The notes beneath the pieces were generated by a model. The model was not told the DNA's origin, made no database searches, and saw only the letters and a list, made by a program, of their open reading frames with translations. The translations under genes and the position numbers were made by a program. Shown here one piece after another: positions 25,788-34,210 of a stretch of 64,000 nucleotides of DNA. This stretch comes from CALGFI01 sp963786805 (GTDB lineage: Bacteria; Actinomycetota; UBA4738; HRBIN12): contig CAWBAK010000005.1 of assembly GCA_963786805.1 (NCBI GenBank), positions 345,011-409,010 of the forward strand. Direction: 5' to 3'. The first letter of the stretch is position 1, and each line of letters starts with the position of its first letter.

Positions 25788-26333
25788 ATGAGGCGCGCGA
25801 CCGAGCTTCTGACCGACCAGCTGCGCGAGGCGTACGCGATCTTCCGCCGGTGCGTCGAGGGTGTGAACGACGAGGAGTTCATGTGGGAGCCGGCGCCCGG
25901 CAACACCTGGAGGGTATTCCGAGACGAGTCGGGGCGATGGAACCACGACTACGCGGAGCCCGATCCGATCCCGTCGCCTTTCACGACGATCGGATGGCGC
26001 ATGGCCCACGTCGCGACGTGCAAGGTGATGTACCACGAGTGGGCGTTCGGCACTCGCGAGCTGACGTGGTACACGATCGAGACGCCGCACGACGTCGCGG
26101 GCGCGCTCGCGAAGACCGAACGCGGGCACCAACTCCTGTTGGACGACCTCACCGCTCTGGGCGATCACGAGCTCGACGCTCAGCGCCTGACGAACTGGGG
26201 CGAGGAGTGGCCCGCTTGGAGGATCTTCTGGACGATGGCGCACCACGACCTCCAGCACGGCGGCGAGATCGGGGCGCTTCGAGATCTGTACCGCGTGACC
26301 GTCACGGCCGGTCGCGCGGAGTCCGGCCGCTAG
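25788..26333 (+). CDS. DinB-family putative metal-dependent enzyme
   Basis: 181 aa four-helix-bundle DinB fold. LREAYAIFRRCVEGVNDEEFMWEPA opens it; WRMAHVATCKVMYHEWAFG and FWTMAHHDLQHGGEIGALRDL provide the three His ligands expected for the divalent metal site. Actinobacterial DinB proteins often use mycothiol or bacillithiol as cofactor; the substrate here is unknown. ATG 25788 follows directly after the nuclease gene (12-base gap). Ends 9 bases before the thiolase. Confidence 0.8.
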   Translation: MRRATELLTDQLREAYAIFRRCVEGVNDEEFMWEPAPGNTWRVFRDESGRWNHDYAEPDPIPSPFTTIGWRMAHVATCKVMYHEWAFGTRELTWYTIETPHDVAGALAKTERGHQLLLDDLTALGDHELDAQRLTNWGEEWPAWRIFWTMAHHDLQHGGEIGALRDLYRVTVTAGRAESGR

Positions 26334-26342
26334 ACTGGGCTC

Positions 26343-27521
26343 GTGGAGCGCGCGGTCATCGTCGAGGGCGCCCGGACGCCGATCGGCAAGTTCCTCGGGG
26401 CGTACTCCGACCTTCCCGCGGTCGACCTCGGCGTGCTCGCCGCCACCGAAGCGATGCGCCGAGCCGGCGTCGCGCCGGATCAGGTCGACCAGACGATCTT
26501 CGGTCACGCGCGGCAGGCGGGCAACGGTCCGAACACGGGGCGGCAGGTCTCGGTCCGCTCCGGAGTCCCCGTCGAGGTCTCCGCCTACAACGTGAACATC
26601 GCGTGCGGTTCCGGGATGAAGGCGGTGCAGCTCGCGGCGCAGCAGATCCAGCTCGGCGACGCCGAGGTGGTCCTCGCGGGTGGGATGGAGAACATGACGC
26701 GTGTCCCCTTCATCCTGGACCGGATGCGCACGGGGTACCGGATGGGCGACGCACAGGTCTACGACGCGATGTACCGAGACGGGCTCCTGGACCCGCTGTG
26801 CGGGCTCGTGATGGGCGAGACCGCGGAGAACCTCGTCGATCGGTACGACATCTCGCGCGAGGAGCAGGACGAGTTCGCTCTGGAGTCCCAGCGCAAGGCC
26901 GAGACCTCCAAGGAGCTCCGAGCCGAGGAGATGTTCGCCGTGGAGGCGCCCGACCCGCGCGGGGGTGGCGCGACCACGCTCACCGGTGACGAGCATCCGC
27001 GACCGGACACCGACCTGGAGGCGCTCGGCAGGCTCAAGCCCGTGTTCCGCGAGGGCGGCACGGTGACCGCGGGCAACGCGAGCGGGATCACGGATGGAGC
27101 CGCCGCGCTCGTCGTGATGAGCGAGTCGCGCGCCCGCGCCGAGGGCCGCGAGCCCCTCGCGAGGATCGCCGGGATGAGCTGGGCCGGCGTCGAACCCGAG
27201 GTCATGGGCATCGGGCCGGTCCCGGCGACGAAGAAGGTGCTCGAGAAAGCCGGGCTGTCGCTCGCGGACATCGACCTGATCGAGATCAACGAGGCGTTCG
27301 CCGCACAGGTGATCGCCTGCGAGCGTGAGCTCAAGTTCGACCACGACCGGCTGAACGTATGGGGCGGCGGGATCTCGCTCGGTCACCCGATCGGGATGAG
27401 CGGTGCGCGGCTGCTGCTGACGCTCGGATACCAGATGCGCAACCGAGGAGCCGCGCTCGGCCTGGCGACGCTGTGCATCTCGGGCGGCCAGGGGCTCGCC
27501 GTGATCCTCGAGCGCGCGTAG
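26343..27521 (+). CDS. Acetyl-CoA acetyltransferase (thiolase)
   Basis: Condenses two acetyl-CoA to acetoacetyl-CoA, or cleaves 3-ketoacyl-CoA. 392 aa, GTG start. N-terminal IVEGARTPIGKFLGAYSDL, nucleophile loop NIACGSGMKAVQ, FAVEAPD, GNASGITDGAAALV, ELIEINEAFAAQV-like LIEINEAFAAQV, GGGISLGHPIGMSGARLL (catalytic His) and LCISGGQG (second Cys) are all present. The nucleophile motif is CGSGM where CASGM is more usual. It stands alone in a group of unrelated genes, so biosynthetic or degradative use cannot be decided. Confidence 0.93.
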   Translation: MERAVIVEGARTPIGKFLGAYSDLPAVDLGVLAATEAMRRAGVAPDQVDQTIFGHARQAGNGPNTGRQVSVRSGVPVEVSAYNVNIACGSGMKAVQLAAQQIQLGDAEVVLAGGMENMTRVPFILDRMRTGYRMGDAQVYDAMYRDGLLDPLCGLVMGETAENLVDRYDISREEQDEFALESQRKAETSKELRAEEMFAVEAPDPRGGGATTLTGDEHPRPDTDLEALGRLKPVFREGGTVTAGNASGITDGAAALVVMSESRARAEGREPLARIAGMSWAGVEPEVMGIGPVPATKKVLEKAGLSLADIDLIEINEAFAAQVIACERELKFDHDRLNVWGGGISLGHPIGMSGARLLLTLGYQMRNRGAALGLATLCISGGQGLAVILERA

Positions 27522-27569
27522 GCTTCCGCCGATGACCGGGCCGAGCTGCGTGGGAAGGGAGATGGATCC

Positions 27570-27857
27570 ATGAGCGTCCACGCGGTCGTGCTGATCCAAT
27601 GTGAGATCGACGGGATCCCCGAGGCCGCGCAGGCGATCGCGGAGATCGACGGTGTGAGCGAGGTGTACTCCGTCGCCGGCGAGTTCGACCTGGTCGCGAT
27701 CGCCCGCGTCGCCAACCACGACGATCTCGCGACGGTGATCCCCGGGGGTATCTCGAAGGTCCCGGGCGTCGCCAGGACCGAGACACTGATCGCGTTCCAG
27801 GTGTACTCCACCCACGACCTCGAACGGCTCTTCGCGATCGGCTTCGAGGAGGCCTAG
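27570..27857 (+). CDS. Stand-alone Lrp/AsnC ligand-binding (RAM) domain protein
   Basis: 95 aa corresponding to the C-terminal effector domain of Lrp/AsnC regulators, without the helix-turn-helix. AVVLIQCEIDGIPEAAQAIAEIDGVSEVYSVAGEFDLVAIARV and VARTETLIAFQVYS match the alpha/beta sandwich that forms dimers and octamers around amino acids. Stand-alone RAM proteins may modulate full-length Lrp proteins or act as small-molecule sensors. A GGAAGGGAGATGG ribosome site lies before ATG 27570. It converges with the next leftward operon. Confidence 0.85.
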   Translation: MSVHAVVLIQCEIDGIPEAAQAIAEIDGVSEVYSVAGEFDLVAIARVANHDDLATVIPGGISKVPGVARTETLIAFQVYSTHDLERLFAIGFEEA

Positions 27858-27880
27858 GCCCCCGAGGTCCCGCGCCCGCG

Positions 27881-28249
27881 TCAGCCCTCCGCTGGCGGCT
27901 CCGGGAGCTCGATCGTCACCGCGACCGCCGTCCTCGCCCACTCGGTGAGGTCATCCGAGTAGCGCGGCGCATACTTCTCGAGGAGCAGCCGGCGCGCGAG
28001 CTCGTCTTCCGCGTCATCGTCGATGACGGATGCCCGGCAGATCATGTCCCGGTCTCCGATCCGCACGCCGACCGTCGGGTTGACGCGCAGGTTCTTCACC
28101 CAGTCGCTCCCCTCGCCGCCACCCGAGAGCAGGTACACCCGTCCCTCGTGCTGCGCGAACCAGATCTCGATCGTGTGCGGGTTGCCCGAGCGGCGTCCGG
28201 TGGTCGTCACGTAGCAGTAGTCCAGGTCGGCCGGCTCGGCCGCGTCCAT
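27881..28249 (-). CDS. Nitroreductase/deazaflavin-dependent reductase family protein
   Basis: 122 aa split-barrel flavin/F420-binding fold of the Ddn/FDOR family. YCYVTTTGRRSGNPHTIEIWFAQHEGRVYLLSGGGEGSDWVKNLRVNPTVGVRI is the typical core, with the phosphate-binding TTTGRRSG and SDWVKNL segments. It lacks the N-terminal extension of Ddn. Cofactor F420 is likely from the family, not proven. ATG 28249 directly abuts the TAG of a 35-aa membrane peptide gene, so the two are translationally coupled. Confidence 0.8.
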   Translation of the reverse strand: MDAAEPADLDYCYVTTTGRRSGNPHTIEIWFAQHEGRVYLLSGGGEGSDWVKNLRVNPTVGVRIGDRDMICRASVIDDDAEDELARRLLLEKYAPRYSDDLTEWARTAVAVTIELPEPPAEG

Positions 28250-28357
28250 CTAGCGCACGGCCCAGACCACGAGCGCGGCGACCACCACGATCGCCGCGAC
28301 GAGGTACAGCAGGTCGGCCCGCTTCACCTTGCCGGGCCGCATCGTATTGAACCCCAC
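28250..28357 (-). CDS. Single-span membrane micropeptide upstream of the deazaflavin reductase
   Basis: A 35-codon frame from GTG 28357 (or 30 codons from ATG 28342). A basic start (TMRPGKVKRADLL) precedes one hydrophobic helix (YLVAAIVVVAALVVWAV) ending in Arg. GGGAG lies 4 bases before GTG. Its TAG is immediately followed by the ATG of the next gene, and it starts one base after the stop of the preceding gene; that packing argues for a real coding unit. It could anchor the reductase at the membrane. Confidence 0.5.
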   Translation of the reverse strand: MGFNTMRPGKVKRADLLYLVAAIVVVAALVVWAVR

Positions 28358-28358
28358 G

Positions 28359-28598
28359 TCACTCCCCCTCGGCGATCGCGTAGGAACGCCGGAAGGCCGG
28401 CTCGGAGAGCCACTCGATGTGCTGGCGAACTACGGAGGCGTACGTCCGGGCCTCGACCTCGTCGCCGCAGGAGCGTGAGGAGACCTCGGCGCCGTCCGGA
28501 TCCAGGATGGCCACCCGCCAACCCGCGTCCTCGCGTTCGACCCGGACGCCGTACCGGTTCTCGGCGAACTCAGTGGTGGATGCCGTGGGCTCGCTCAA
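28359..28598 (-). CDS. Small hypothetical protein
   Basis: About 79 aa from TTG 28598; an ATG at 28643 would add 15 residues but lies deep inside the upstream gene. The core ENRYGVRVEREDAGWRVAILDPDGAEV looks like two or three beta strands, then CGDEVEARTYASVVRQHIEWLSEPAFRRSYAI forms helices. I recognise no family. It overlaps the CxxC/coiled-coil gene upstream and is followed one base later by the micropeptide, so it belongs to the same leftward operon. Start uncertain. Confidence 0.5.
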   Translation of the reverse strand: MSEPTASTTEFAENRYGVRVEREDAGWRVAILDPDGAEVSSRSCGDEVEARTYASVVRQHIEWLSEPAFRRSYAIAEGE

Positions 28599-28857
28599 GC
28601 CTCTCGAGATCCTCTCGGGCCTGCCCCAGCACCGACTCGGCATCCATGACGAACTCCGGCTCCAGGTCGGCGAGCTTCTGCAGCGCGTTCTCCAGCGTGC
28701 TTCCGGCGGTCTCGGCCTGCCGAAGGGAGTCGACCAGCACCGCCGCGTAGTCGTCCTGGAACGACTTGCCGTCCCACGGGCACTCGCCGCCGTTCTGGAT
28801 CACCTGTTCGACGAAGAACTCCCGTCCGCACCTGCGGCACGTTCCCTTGATCTTCAC
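28570..28857 (-). CDS. Zinc-ribbon protein with helical tail
   Basis: 95 aa. GTG 28857 has AAAGGAG six bases upstream and overlaps the receiver-like gene's stop (GTGA). The N-terminus is a treble-clef or zinc-ribbon-like segment (CRRCGREFFVEQVIQNGGECPWDGKSF, with ligands C-C-C and perhaps D/H), followed by a long amphipathic helix (NALQKLADLEPEFVMDAESVLGQAREDLERLERAHGIHH). I do not recognise a named family. It could be an adaptor working with the receiver-like protein encoded just before it. Confidence 0.6.
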   Translation of the reverse strand: MKIKGTCRRCGREFFVEQVIQNGGECPWDGKSFQDDYAAVLVDSLRQAETAGSTLENALQKLADLEPEFVMDAESVLGQAREDLERLERAHGIHH

Positions 28858-29279
28858 GCGGTCTCCTTTTCGGTGCTCTTCGGCTCGGTGCTGTTCGGCT
28901 CGGTGCTCTTGGTCACGAGCTCCAGCAACCGGTCGGCGAGCTCGAACGGATCGATCGGCTTGACGAACCAGGCGTCCGCTCCGGACCAGTTGGCGAGCCA
29001 CTCGTCCTGGCGCCGCTCGAGCAGGATCACGATCGTGCCCGGGTAGGGGTCGAAGTCGTCGTGCAGCGTCCTCGCGAGCGAGAACGCGCCCTCGCGCGAG
29101 GCGATCTCGTCCGCGACGATCGCATCGGGTCTCGCCCGCCTCGCGATGCGCACGCCCTCCTCCCCGTTCGCGGCCTCGAGGAAGACGATCGGGGAGCCGA
29201 GCCGTCGTTCGATGCTCCGGACGACCAGGCGCATCATGTCGCGCGAGGCAGGATCGGGCGACACGAGCAGCACGTCCAT
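28854..29279 (-). CDS. Single-domain receiver-like response regulator
   Basis: 141 aa CheY-like fold without an output domain. DVLLVSPDPASRDMM takes the place of the usual acidic pair after beta 1 (only Asp9 remains), Asp57 in PDAIVADEIAS is the likely phosphoacceptor, and FVKPIDPF carries the conserved Lys. The C-terminus is a short repeat STEPNSTEPKSTEK encoded by a 15-bp tandem repeat (about 28870-28912). No histidine kinase is adjacent. Loss of one acidic residue may weaken Mg2+ binding, so phosphorylation is uncertain. Confidence 0.7.
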   Translation of the reverse strand: MDVLLVSPDPASRDMMRLVVRSIERRLGSPIVFLEAANGEEGVRIARRARPDAIVADEIASREGAFSLARTLHDDFDPYPGTIVILLERRQDEWLANWSGADAWFVKPIDPFELADRLLELVTKSTEPNSTEPKSTEKETA

Positions 29280-29320
29280 GCGCGGATACTACCCAACGGC
29301 CTTGGGCTATCGTCGCGCGC

Positions 29321-30004
29321 GTGGGATCGGCCAAGGCGGCGGTTGCCGAGCTCGTCGCGACGTTCGCCCTCGTCTTCATCGGGGCGGGCGCGAGCATCGC
29401 GTCGGGTTCCGGGCTCGATCTCACAGGCGTCGCACTCGCGCACGGGCTGGTCCTTGCCGCGATGATCGCCTCCACGGCCCACCTCGGCGGCGGGCTGGTC
29501 AACCCGGCGGCGTCGATCGGCCTGTGGGTCGCCGGCAGGCTCACGACGACGCGGGCGGCGGTCCTGGTCGTCGCCGAGATCCTGGGCGCGGTGGCGGCCG
29601 CCTTCCTGCTCCGGTACCTGGTCCCAGAGACGGCGTTCACGTCCGCGTCGGGCGGTACGCCCGTGCTCTCCTCCGCCGTTCCCGCCGGCAAGGCCATCGT
29701 GATCGAGGCCGTCTGCACCTTCTTCCTCGTGTTCGTCGCCTTCGCGCTCGTCGTCGACGGTCGTGGATCGTCCAGGACGGCCGCGGCGTTCGCGATCGGG
29801 GCCGTGTATGCGTTCGGCATCATGGCGTTCGGGCCGTTCACCGGCGCCGCGATGAACCCGGCACGATGGCTGGGGCCAGCGATCGCGAGCGGAAACTGGG
29901 CGAACTGGTATGTCTGGATCGTCGGCCCGTTGTCCGGTGCCGTCATCGCGGCCGTCCTGTACTCCGGGTTGTTCCTTCGAGACCGCTCCCCCGCCACGCC
30001 GTAG
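29321..30004 (+). CDS. Aquaporin-type MIP family channel
   Basis: 227 aa with six hydrophobic helices and the two NPA boxes: GGGLVNPAASIG after helix 2 and TGAAMNPARWLGP after helix 5. AELVATFALVFIGAGAS and EAVCTFFLVFVAFALVV are typical helices 1 and 4. The arginine after the second NPA (selectivity filter) is present. Water is the likeliest substrate; small solutes cannot be excluded. GTG 29321 start, divergent from the receiver-like gene with only 41 bases between starts. Confidence 0.9.
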   Translation: MGSAKAAVAELVATFALVFIGAGASIASGSGLDLTGVALAHGLVLAAMIASTAHLGGGLVNPAASIGLWVAGRLTTTRAAVLVVAEILGAVAAAFLLRYLVPETAFTSASGGTPVLSSAVPAGKAIVIEAVCTFFLVFVAFALVVDGRGSSRTAAAFAIGAVYAFGIMAFGPFTGAAMNPARWLGPAIASGNWANWYVWIVGPLSGAVIAAVLYSGLFLRDRSPATP

Positions 30005-30079
30005 CGGAGGAGGGCCTTCGCGAAGACCGGCCTATCATGGCCAGAACCGGTTCAGAGCCCAGACCACGGGACCCCAGCG

Positions 30080-31273
30080 ATGACGACCGAGACCTACCTC
30101 GACCACGCGTCCGCGACACCGCTTCATCCACGCGCTCGCGAGGCGTTCCTCGACGCCCTGGACCGGTTCGGCGATCCCTTGCGCCTGCACCGCCAGGGGA
30201 TGGACGCCCGCCGGTTGCTCGACGAGTCGCGCGCCGCGATCGCGGAGGCACTCGGCGCGCAGCCGGACGAGATCGTGTTCACGAGCGGTGGGACGGAGTC
30301 CGTCGCGCTCGCGATCTGGGGCGGCGTTCGTCCGGTCCGCGAGATCGGCACCCGGATCGTGACCACGACGGTCGAGCACCCCGCCGTCGGCGGCGTCCTC
30401 TCCACGCTCGAGACCGACGGCTTCGAGTCCATCCTCGTCGAGGTCGACGAGGATGGACGTCTGGACCTCGATCGATTCGGCCGGGAAGTGCGAACGCCCG
30501 GGACGCTCCTCGCCTCCGTCCATCATGCGAACCACGAGGTCGGAACGATCCAGCAGGTCGCCGAGGCCGCACTGCTCTGCCGCGAGGGGCGGGTCCTCCT
30601 CCACACCGACGCCTGCCAGACCGTCGGCCGCCTGCCGGTCGACGTGCACGCGCTCGACGTCGACCTGCTCTCGCTCTCGGCCCACAAGTTCGGAGGGCCG
30701 GCAGGGGTCGGAGCGCTCTACGTTCGCCGCGGGGTTCCGATCGCCGCGTACCCCTGCGGCGACGACCGTGAGCGCCGGCGCCGCTCGGGGATGGAGAACG
30801 TCCCGGGCATCGCGGCGATGGCCGCCGCGCTGGCCGTCCGCCTGACCGATATGGCCGACCAGGCCGCCCGCCAGTGGTCGCTCACCGATCGCATCCGCGC
30901 CGGGATCGCAGAGCGCGTTCCCGATGCCCGCGTGCACGGCCATCCGACGCAGCGTGTTCCGCATCTCGTCTGCTTCTCGGTCGCCGACCTCGACGCCGAG
31001 ATCCTGAGCATGGCCCTCGACGACCGGGGGTTCCGGATCGCCTCGGGCTCGAACTGCTCGGGAGCGCCCGGAGACGCGTCATCGGTGCTCGAGCACCTCG
31101 GTCATCCGGGAACGACGAGCTTCCGGATCGGGATCGGTCCGGAGACGACCGGATCCGACGTCGACCGGCTCCTGGACACCCTTCCCGCGCTCGTTCACGA
31201 ACTGCGCGAGGTCGGTTCGGTGGCGGAAGCAGCGATGGCCCGCTACGGCGCGAGCGCGGATCCGAGCACCTAG
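30080..31273 (+). CDS. Cysteine desulfurase (NifS/IscS group)
   Basis: PLP enzyme that removes sulfur from cysteine for Fe-S clusters, thio-tRNA or molybdenum cofactor sulfuration. 397 aa: YLDHASATPLHPRA, EIVFTSGGTESVALAI, EHPAV, HHANHEVGTIQ, HTDACQTVGRLPV, the PLP lysine in LSAHKFGGPAGVGAL (Lys203) and the active-site cysteine in SGSNCSGAP. It belongs to class I, unlike the SufS encoded near 52 kb, so the window has two desulfurases. FdhD, which needs an IscS-type donor, is a possible partner. It converges with korB, 7 bases apart. Confidence 0.9.
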   Translation: MTTETYLDHASATPLHPRAREAFLDALDRFGDPLRLHRQGMDARRLLDESRAAIAEALGAQPDEIVFTSGGTESVALAIWGGVRPVREIGTRIVTTTVEHPAVGGVLSTLETDGFESILVEVDEDGRLDLDRFGREVRTPGTLLASVHHANHEVGTIQQVAEAALLCREGRVLLHTDACQTVGRLPVDVHALDVDLLSLSAHKFGGPAGVGALYVRRGVPIAAYPCGDDRERRRRSGMENVPGIAAMAAALAVRLTDMADQAARQWSLTDRIRAGIAERVPDARVHGHPTQRVPHLVCFSVADLDAEILSMALDDRGFRIASGSNCSGAPGDASSVLEHLGHPGTTSFRIGIGPETTGSDVDRLLDTLPALVHELREVGSVAEAAMARYGASADPST

Positions 31274-31280
31274 CCCGGTC

Positions 31281-32372
31281 TCAGCCGACGTTCCAGGTGT
31301 CGCCGGAGTGCAGGAGCTTGTCCAGGCTCCCCTTGCCGAGCCGCTCGGTGGCGGCATCGACCTGCGCGATCGTCGCCTCGCCGAAGACGGGGCGCTCCAC
31401 CTCGCGGAACACGCCGATCGCCGTCGGTTCGGTCGGGCCCCGTGAGAGGTGGGCCAGCGCGAACGCGAGCGAGGGCCGCCCGTGCACGTCGTGCACGACG
31501 ATCGAGCCCTCGTCCACCTCGTCGACCTTCGCGACCACGAGACGGCCGTTGTCCCCGACGGCCACGCAGCGCGTTCCCTCGTCGAACACGATCGGCTCCC
31601 CGTGTTCCAGACGGATCTGGTTGTGCGAGCCCTGCGGCTTCTCGCGGAGCAGATCGAACGCGCCGTCGTTGAAGACGTTGCAGTTCTGATAGATCTCGAC
31701 GAACGCGGCGCCGCGGTGCTCGGCCGCCTGCCGGAGCACCTTCGTGAGGTGCTGTTTGTCGTTGTCCATCGTCCGCGCCACGAACGTGGCCTCGGCGCCG
31801 AGCGCGAGCGCGATCGGGTTGAAGGGATGGTCGACCGAGCCGAACGGGGTCGACTTCGTGACCTTGCCCTCCTCCGACGTCGGCGAGTACTGGCCCTTCG
31901 TCAGCCCGTAGATCTGGTTGTTGAACAGCAGGATCTTCAGGTTGACGTTCCGGCGGAGCGCGTGGATCAGGTGGTTGCCTCCGATCGACAGGCCGTCCCC
32001 GTCGCCGGTCACCACCCAGACCGACAGCTCGGGGCGCGCGGTGGCGATCCCGGTCGCGAGCGCGGGCGCGCGGCCGTGGATGCCGTGCACGCCGTACGTG
32101 TCCATGTAGTAGGTGAACCGACCAGAGCAGCCGATCCCGGAGACGAAGACCGTGTCGTCGGGCAGGATGCCGAGCTCGGGCATGAACGACTGGACGGTCG
32201 CCAAGATCGCGTAGTCGCCACAACCGGGGCACCAGCGGACCTCCTGGTCGCTGGTGAAGCTCTTCTTGGTGAGGGTTCCGACCACTCCGCCGCCGTTGCC
32301 GCCTGCGGAGCCTCCGTTGCCGGCCGCGCCGCCGCCGTTGCCCTCGGGGGCCGGTGTCTCCTGTTCGCTCAT
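31281..32372 (-). CDS. korB: 2-oxoacid:ferredoxin oxidoreductase beta subunit
   Basis: TPP- and Fe-S-containing subunit of 2-oxoglutarate (or other 2-oxoacid) ferredoxin oxidoreductase. 363 aa: CPGCGDYAILATVQ, SGIGCSGRFTYYMDTYGVHGIHGRAPALATGIATARP, the TPP site GDGDGLSIGGNH and NNQIYGLTKGQYSPTS are all typical. A low-complexity Gly/Asn N-terminus (residues 7-32) is unusual and probably disordered. ATG 32372 overlaps korA's stop (ATGA). The pair offers a reversible link between succinyl-CoA and 2-oxoglutarate, or a ferredoxin-based TCA step. Confidence 0.93.
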   Translation of the reverse strand: MSEQETPAPEGNGGGAAGNGGSAGGNGGGVVGTLTKKSFTSDQEVRWCPGCGDYAILATVQSFMPELGILPDDTVFVSGIGCSGRFTYYMDTYGVHGIHGRAPALATGIATARPELSVWVVTGDGDGLSIGGNHLIHALRRNVNLKILLFNNQIYGLTKGQYSPTSEEGKVTKSTPFGSVDHPFNPIALALGAEATFVARTMDNDKQHLTKVLRQAAEHRGAAFVEIYQNCNVFNDGAFDLLREKPQGSHNQIRLEHGEPIVFDEGTRCVAVGDNGRLVVAKVDEVDEGSIVVHDVHGRPSLAFALAHLSRGPTEPTAIGVFREVERPVFGEATIAQVDAATERLGKGSLDKLLHSGDTWNVG

Positions 32373-34210
32373 CCTTCGATCACCTTCAACATCTCGGCTT
32401 CCAATTCGTCCAGGTGGATCGGGAGACCCTGCACCTTCGTGAAGCTCTGCGCGTCGACGAGGAACCGGCCTCGGATCAGCAGCGCGAGCTGCCCGAGGTT
32501 CATCTCGGGGATCAGGACCTTCGGGTAGGCGCGCACGACGTCTCCCGTGTTGGTTGGCATCGGGTTCAGGTGGACCAGATGTGCGACGGCGACCTTGTGG
32601 CCCTGCTCGCGCAGCCGCCGGGCCGCGGCCCGGATCGTTCCGTAGCTCGAACCCCAGCCGAGGACCAGGAGCTCCGCGTCGCCGTCGGGGTCGTCGACCT
32701 CGAGGAGTGGGATGTCCTCGGCCACCTTCTCGACCTTCGCGGCTCGCAGGTTCGTCATCCGCTCGTGGTTCTCGGGGTCGTAGCTGATGTCGCCGGTCCC
32801 GTCTTCCTTCTCGAGCCCGCCGATCCGATGACGGAGCCCCTTGGTCCCCGGGATCGCCCAGGGCCGCGCGAGGTTCTCATCGCGCAGGTACGGCAGGAAC
32901 TCCTGTCCGGCGTTCGGGCCGTCTGCGAAGTTCGGGTCGATCGTCGGCAAGGTGTCGACGTCCGGGAGCAGCCAGGGCTCGGAGGAGTTCCCGAGGAACG
33001 TGTCCGAGAGCAGGATGACCGGCGTCCGATACTTCACCGCGATCCGCACGGCCTCGATCGCGGCGTCGAAGCAATGCGAGGGCGACTTGGCCGCGACGAT
33101 CGGCAGCGGCGACTCGCCGTGGCGCCCGTACATGGCGAGCAGGAGGTCGGCCTGCTCCGTCTTCGTCGGCATCCCGGTCGAGGGACCGGCGCGTTGCACG
33201 TCGACGATCACCATCGGAAGCTCGAGGGTCACCGCGAGACCGAGCGTCTCGGCCTTCAGGTCCATCCCGGGGCCGCTCGTCCCCGTCGCTCCCAGATCGC
33301 CGGCGAAGGCCGCACCCAGCGCGACGTTGGCCGCAGAGATCTCGTCCTCGGCCTGGAGCGTGATCACGCCGAAGTTCTTGAGCCTCGACAGCTCGTGGAG
33401 CAGCTCGGAGGCGGGGGTGATCGGGTAGCTCGCGTAGAAGAGCCGGAGACCGCTGCGCTCCGAAGCGGCGACCAGACCCCAGGCGAGCGCCGTCGCGCCG
33501 GAGATGTTCCGGTACGTCCCGGGCTGCGCCGGCGCGGGCTTAACCATGTAGGAGGTCGCGAACAGCTCGGTCGTCTCCCCGAAGTTGTAGCCGGACTTGT
33601 ACGCCGCGACGTTCGCGTCGTAGACCTGGGGCTTGTCGCCGAACTTCTTGTGCAGCCAGTTCAGCGTCACGTCGGTCGGGCGCCCGTACATCCACGACAG
33701 CAGGCCGAGCGCGAACATGTTCTTGGAACGCTCCGCCTCCTTGCGCGTGAGCCCCAGCTCCTCGACGGCGCGAACGGTGATCGAGGTCATCGGCACCTTG
33801 TAGACCTGGAAGCCGTCGAGCGTTCCGTCGGTCACCGGATCCGAGGTGTACCCGGCCTTCTGGAGGTTCCGCTCGGTGAAGGCGTCCTCGTTGATGATGA
33901 CCATCCCGCCCTTCTCGACCGAGGCGAGCTCGGCCTTCAAGGCGGCGGGGTTCATCGCGACCAGCACGTTGGGGTGATCCCCCGGCGTGAGGATGTCCGT
34001 CGAGGCGAACTGGATCTGGAAAGCCGAGACGCCGTGCACGGTTCCCGCGGGAGCCCGGATCTCGGCGGGGAAGTCGGGAAGTGTCGCGAGGTCGTTGCCG
34101 AGCACCGCAGTGGCGTTCGTGAATCGGTCGCCGGTCAGCTGCATCCCATCGCCCGAGTCGCCCGCGAAGCGGACGATGACGCGCTGTTTCTCTTCGACCT
34201 GCTTCGTCAT
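32369..34210 (-). CDS. korA: 2-oxoacid:ferredoxin oxidoreductase alpha subunit with fused gamma domain
   Basis: 613 aa. The N-terminal gamma domain starts VIVRFAGDSGDGMQLTGDRFT, followed by SAFQIQFASTDILTPGDHPNVLVAMNPAAL; the alpha part begins ISGATALAWGLVAASERSGLRLFYASYPITPASELLHEL, then GTSGPGMDLKAETLGLAV and DVQRAGPSTGMPTKTEQADLL. This gamma-alpha fusion is the usual form in actinobacteria and other aerobes. The start codon ATG 34210 is separated from its GGAGG site by a hairpin (see separate entry). korA is divergent from the aldo/keto reductase. Confidence 0.94.
   Translation of the reverse strand: MTKQVEEKQRVIVRFAGDSGDGMQLTGDRFTNATAVLGNDLATLPDFPAEIRAPAGTVHGVSAFQIQFASTDILTPGDHPNVLVAMNPAALKAELASVEKGGMVIINEDAFTERNLQKAGYTSDPVTDGTLDGFQVYKVPMTSITVRAVEELGLTRKEAERSKNMFALGLLSWMYGRPTDVTLNWLHKKFGDKPQVYDANVAAYKSGYNFGETTELFATSYMVKPAPAQPGTYRNISGATALAWGLVAASERSGLRLFYASYPITPASELLHELSRLKNFGVITLQAEDEISAANVALGAAFAGDLGATGTSGPGMDLKAETLGLAVTLELPMVIVDVQRAGPSTGMPTKTEQADLLLAMYGRHGESPLPIVAAKSPSHCFDAAIEAVRIAVKYRTPVILLSDTFLGNSSEPWLLPDVDTLPTIDPNFADGPNAGQEFLPYLRDENLARPWAIPGTKGLRHRIGGLEKEDGTGDISYDPENHERMTNLRAAKVEKVAEDIPLLEVDDPDGDAELLVLGWGSSYGTIRAAARRLREQGHKVAVAHLVHLNPMPTNTGDVVRAYPKVLIPEMNLGQLALLIRGRFLVDAQSFTKVQGLPIHLDELEAEMLKVIEG

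Noticed and set aside
24483..27941. Open frame of about 1150 codons on the minus strand, opposite the exonuclease/UvrC, DinB and thiolase genes.
   Set aside because: Long antisense frames are normal at 70% GC with G/C-ending codons. Its translation is low-complexity Arg/His/Leu-rich with no recognisable domain, and the plus strand has clear families.
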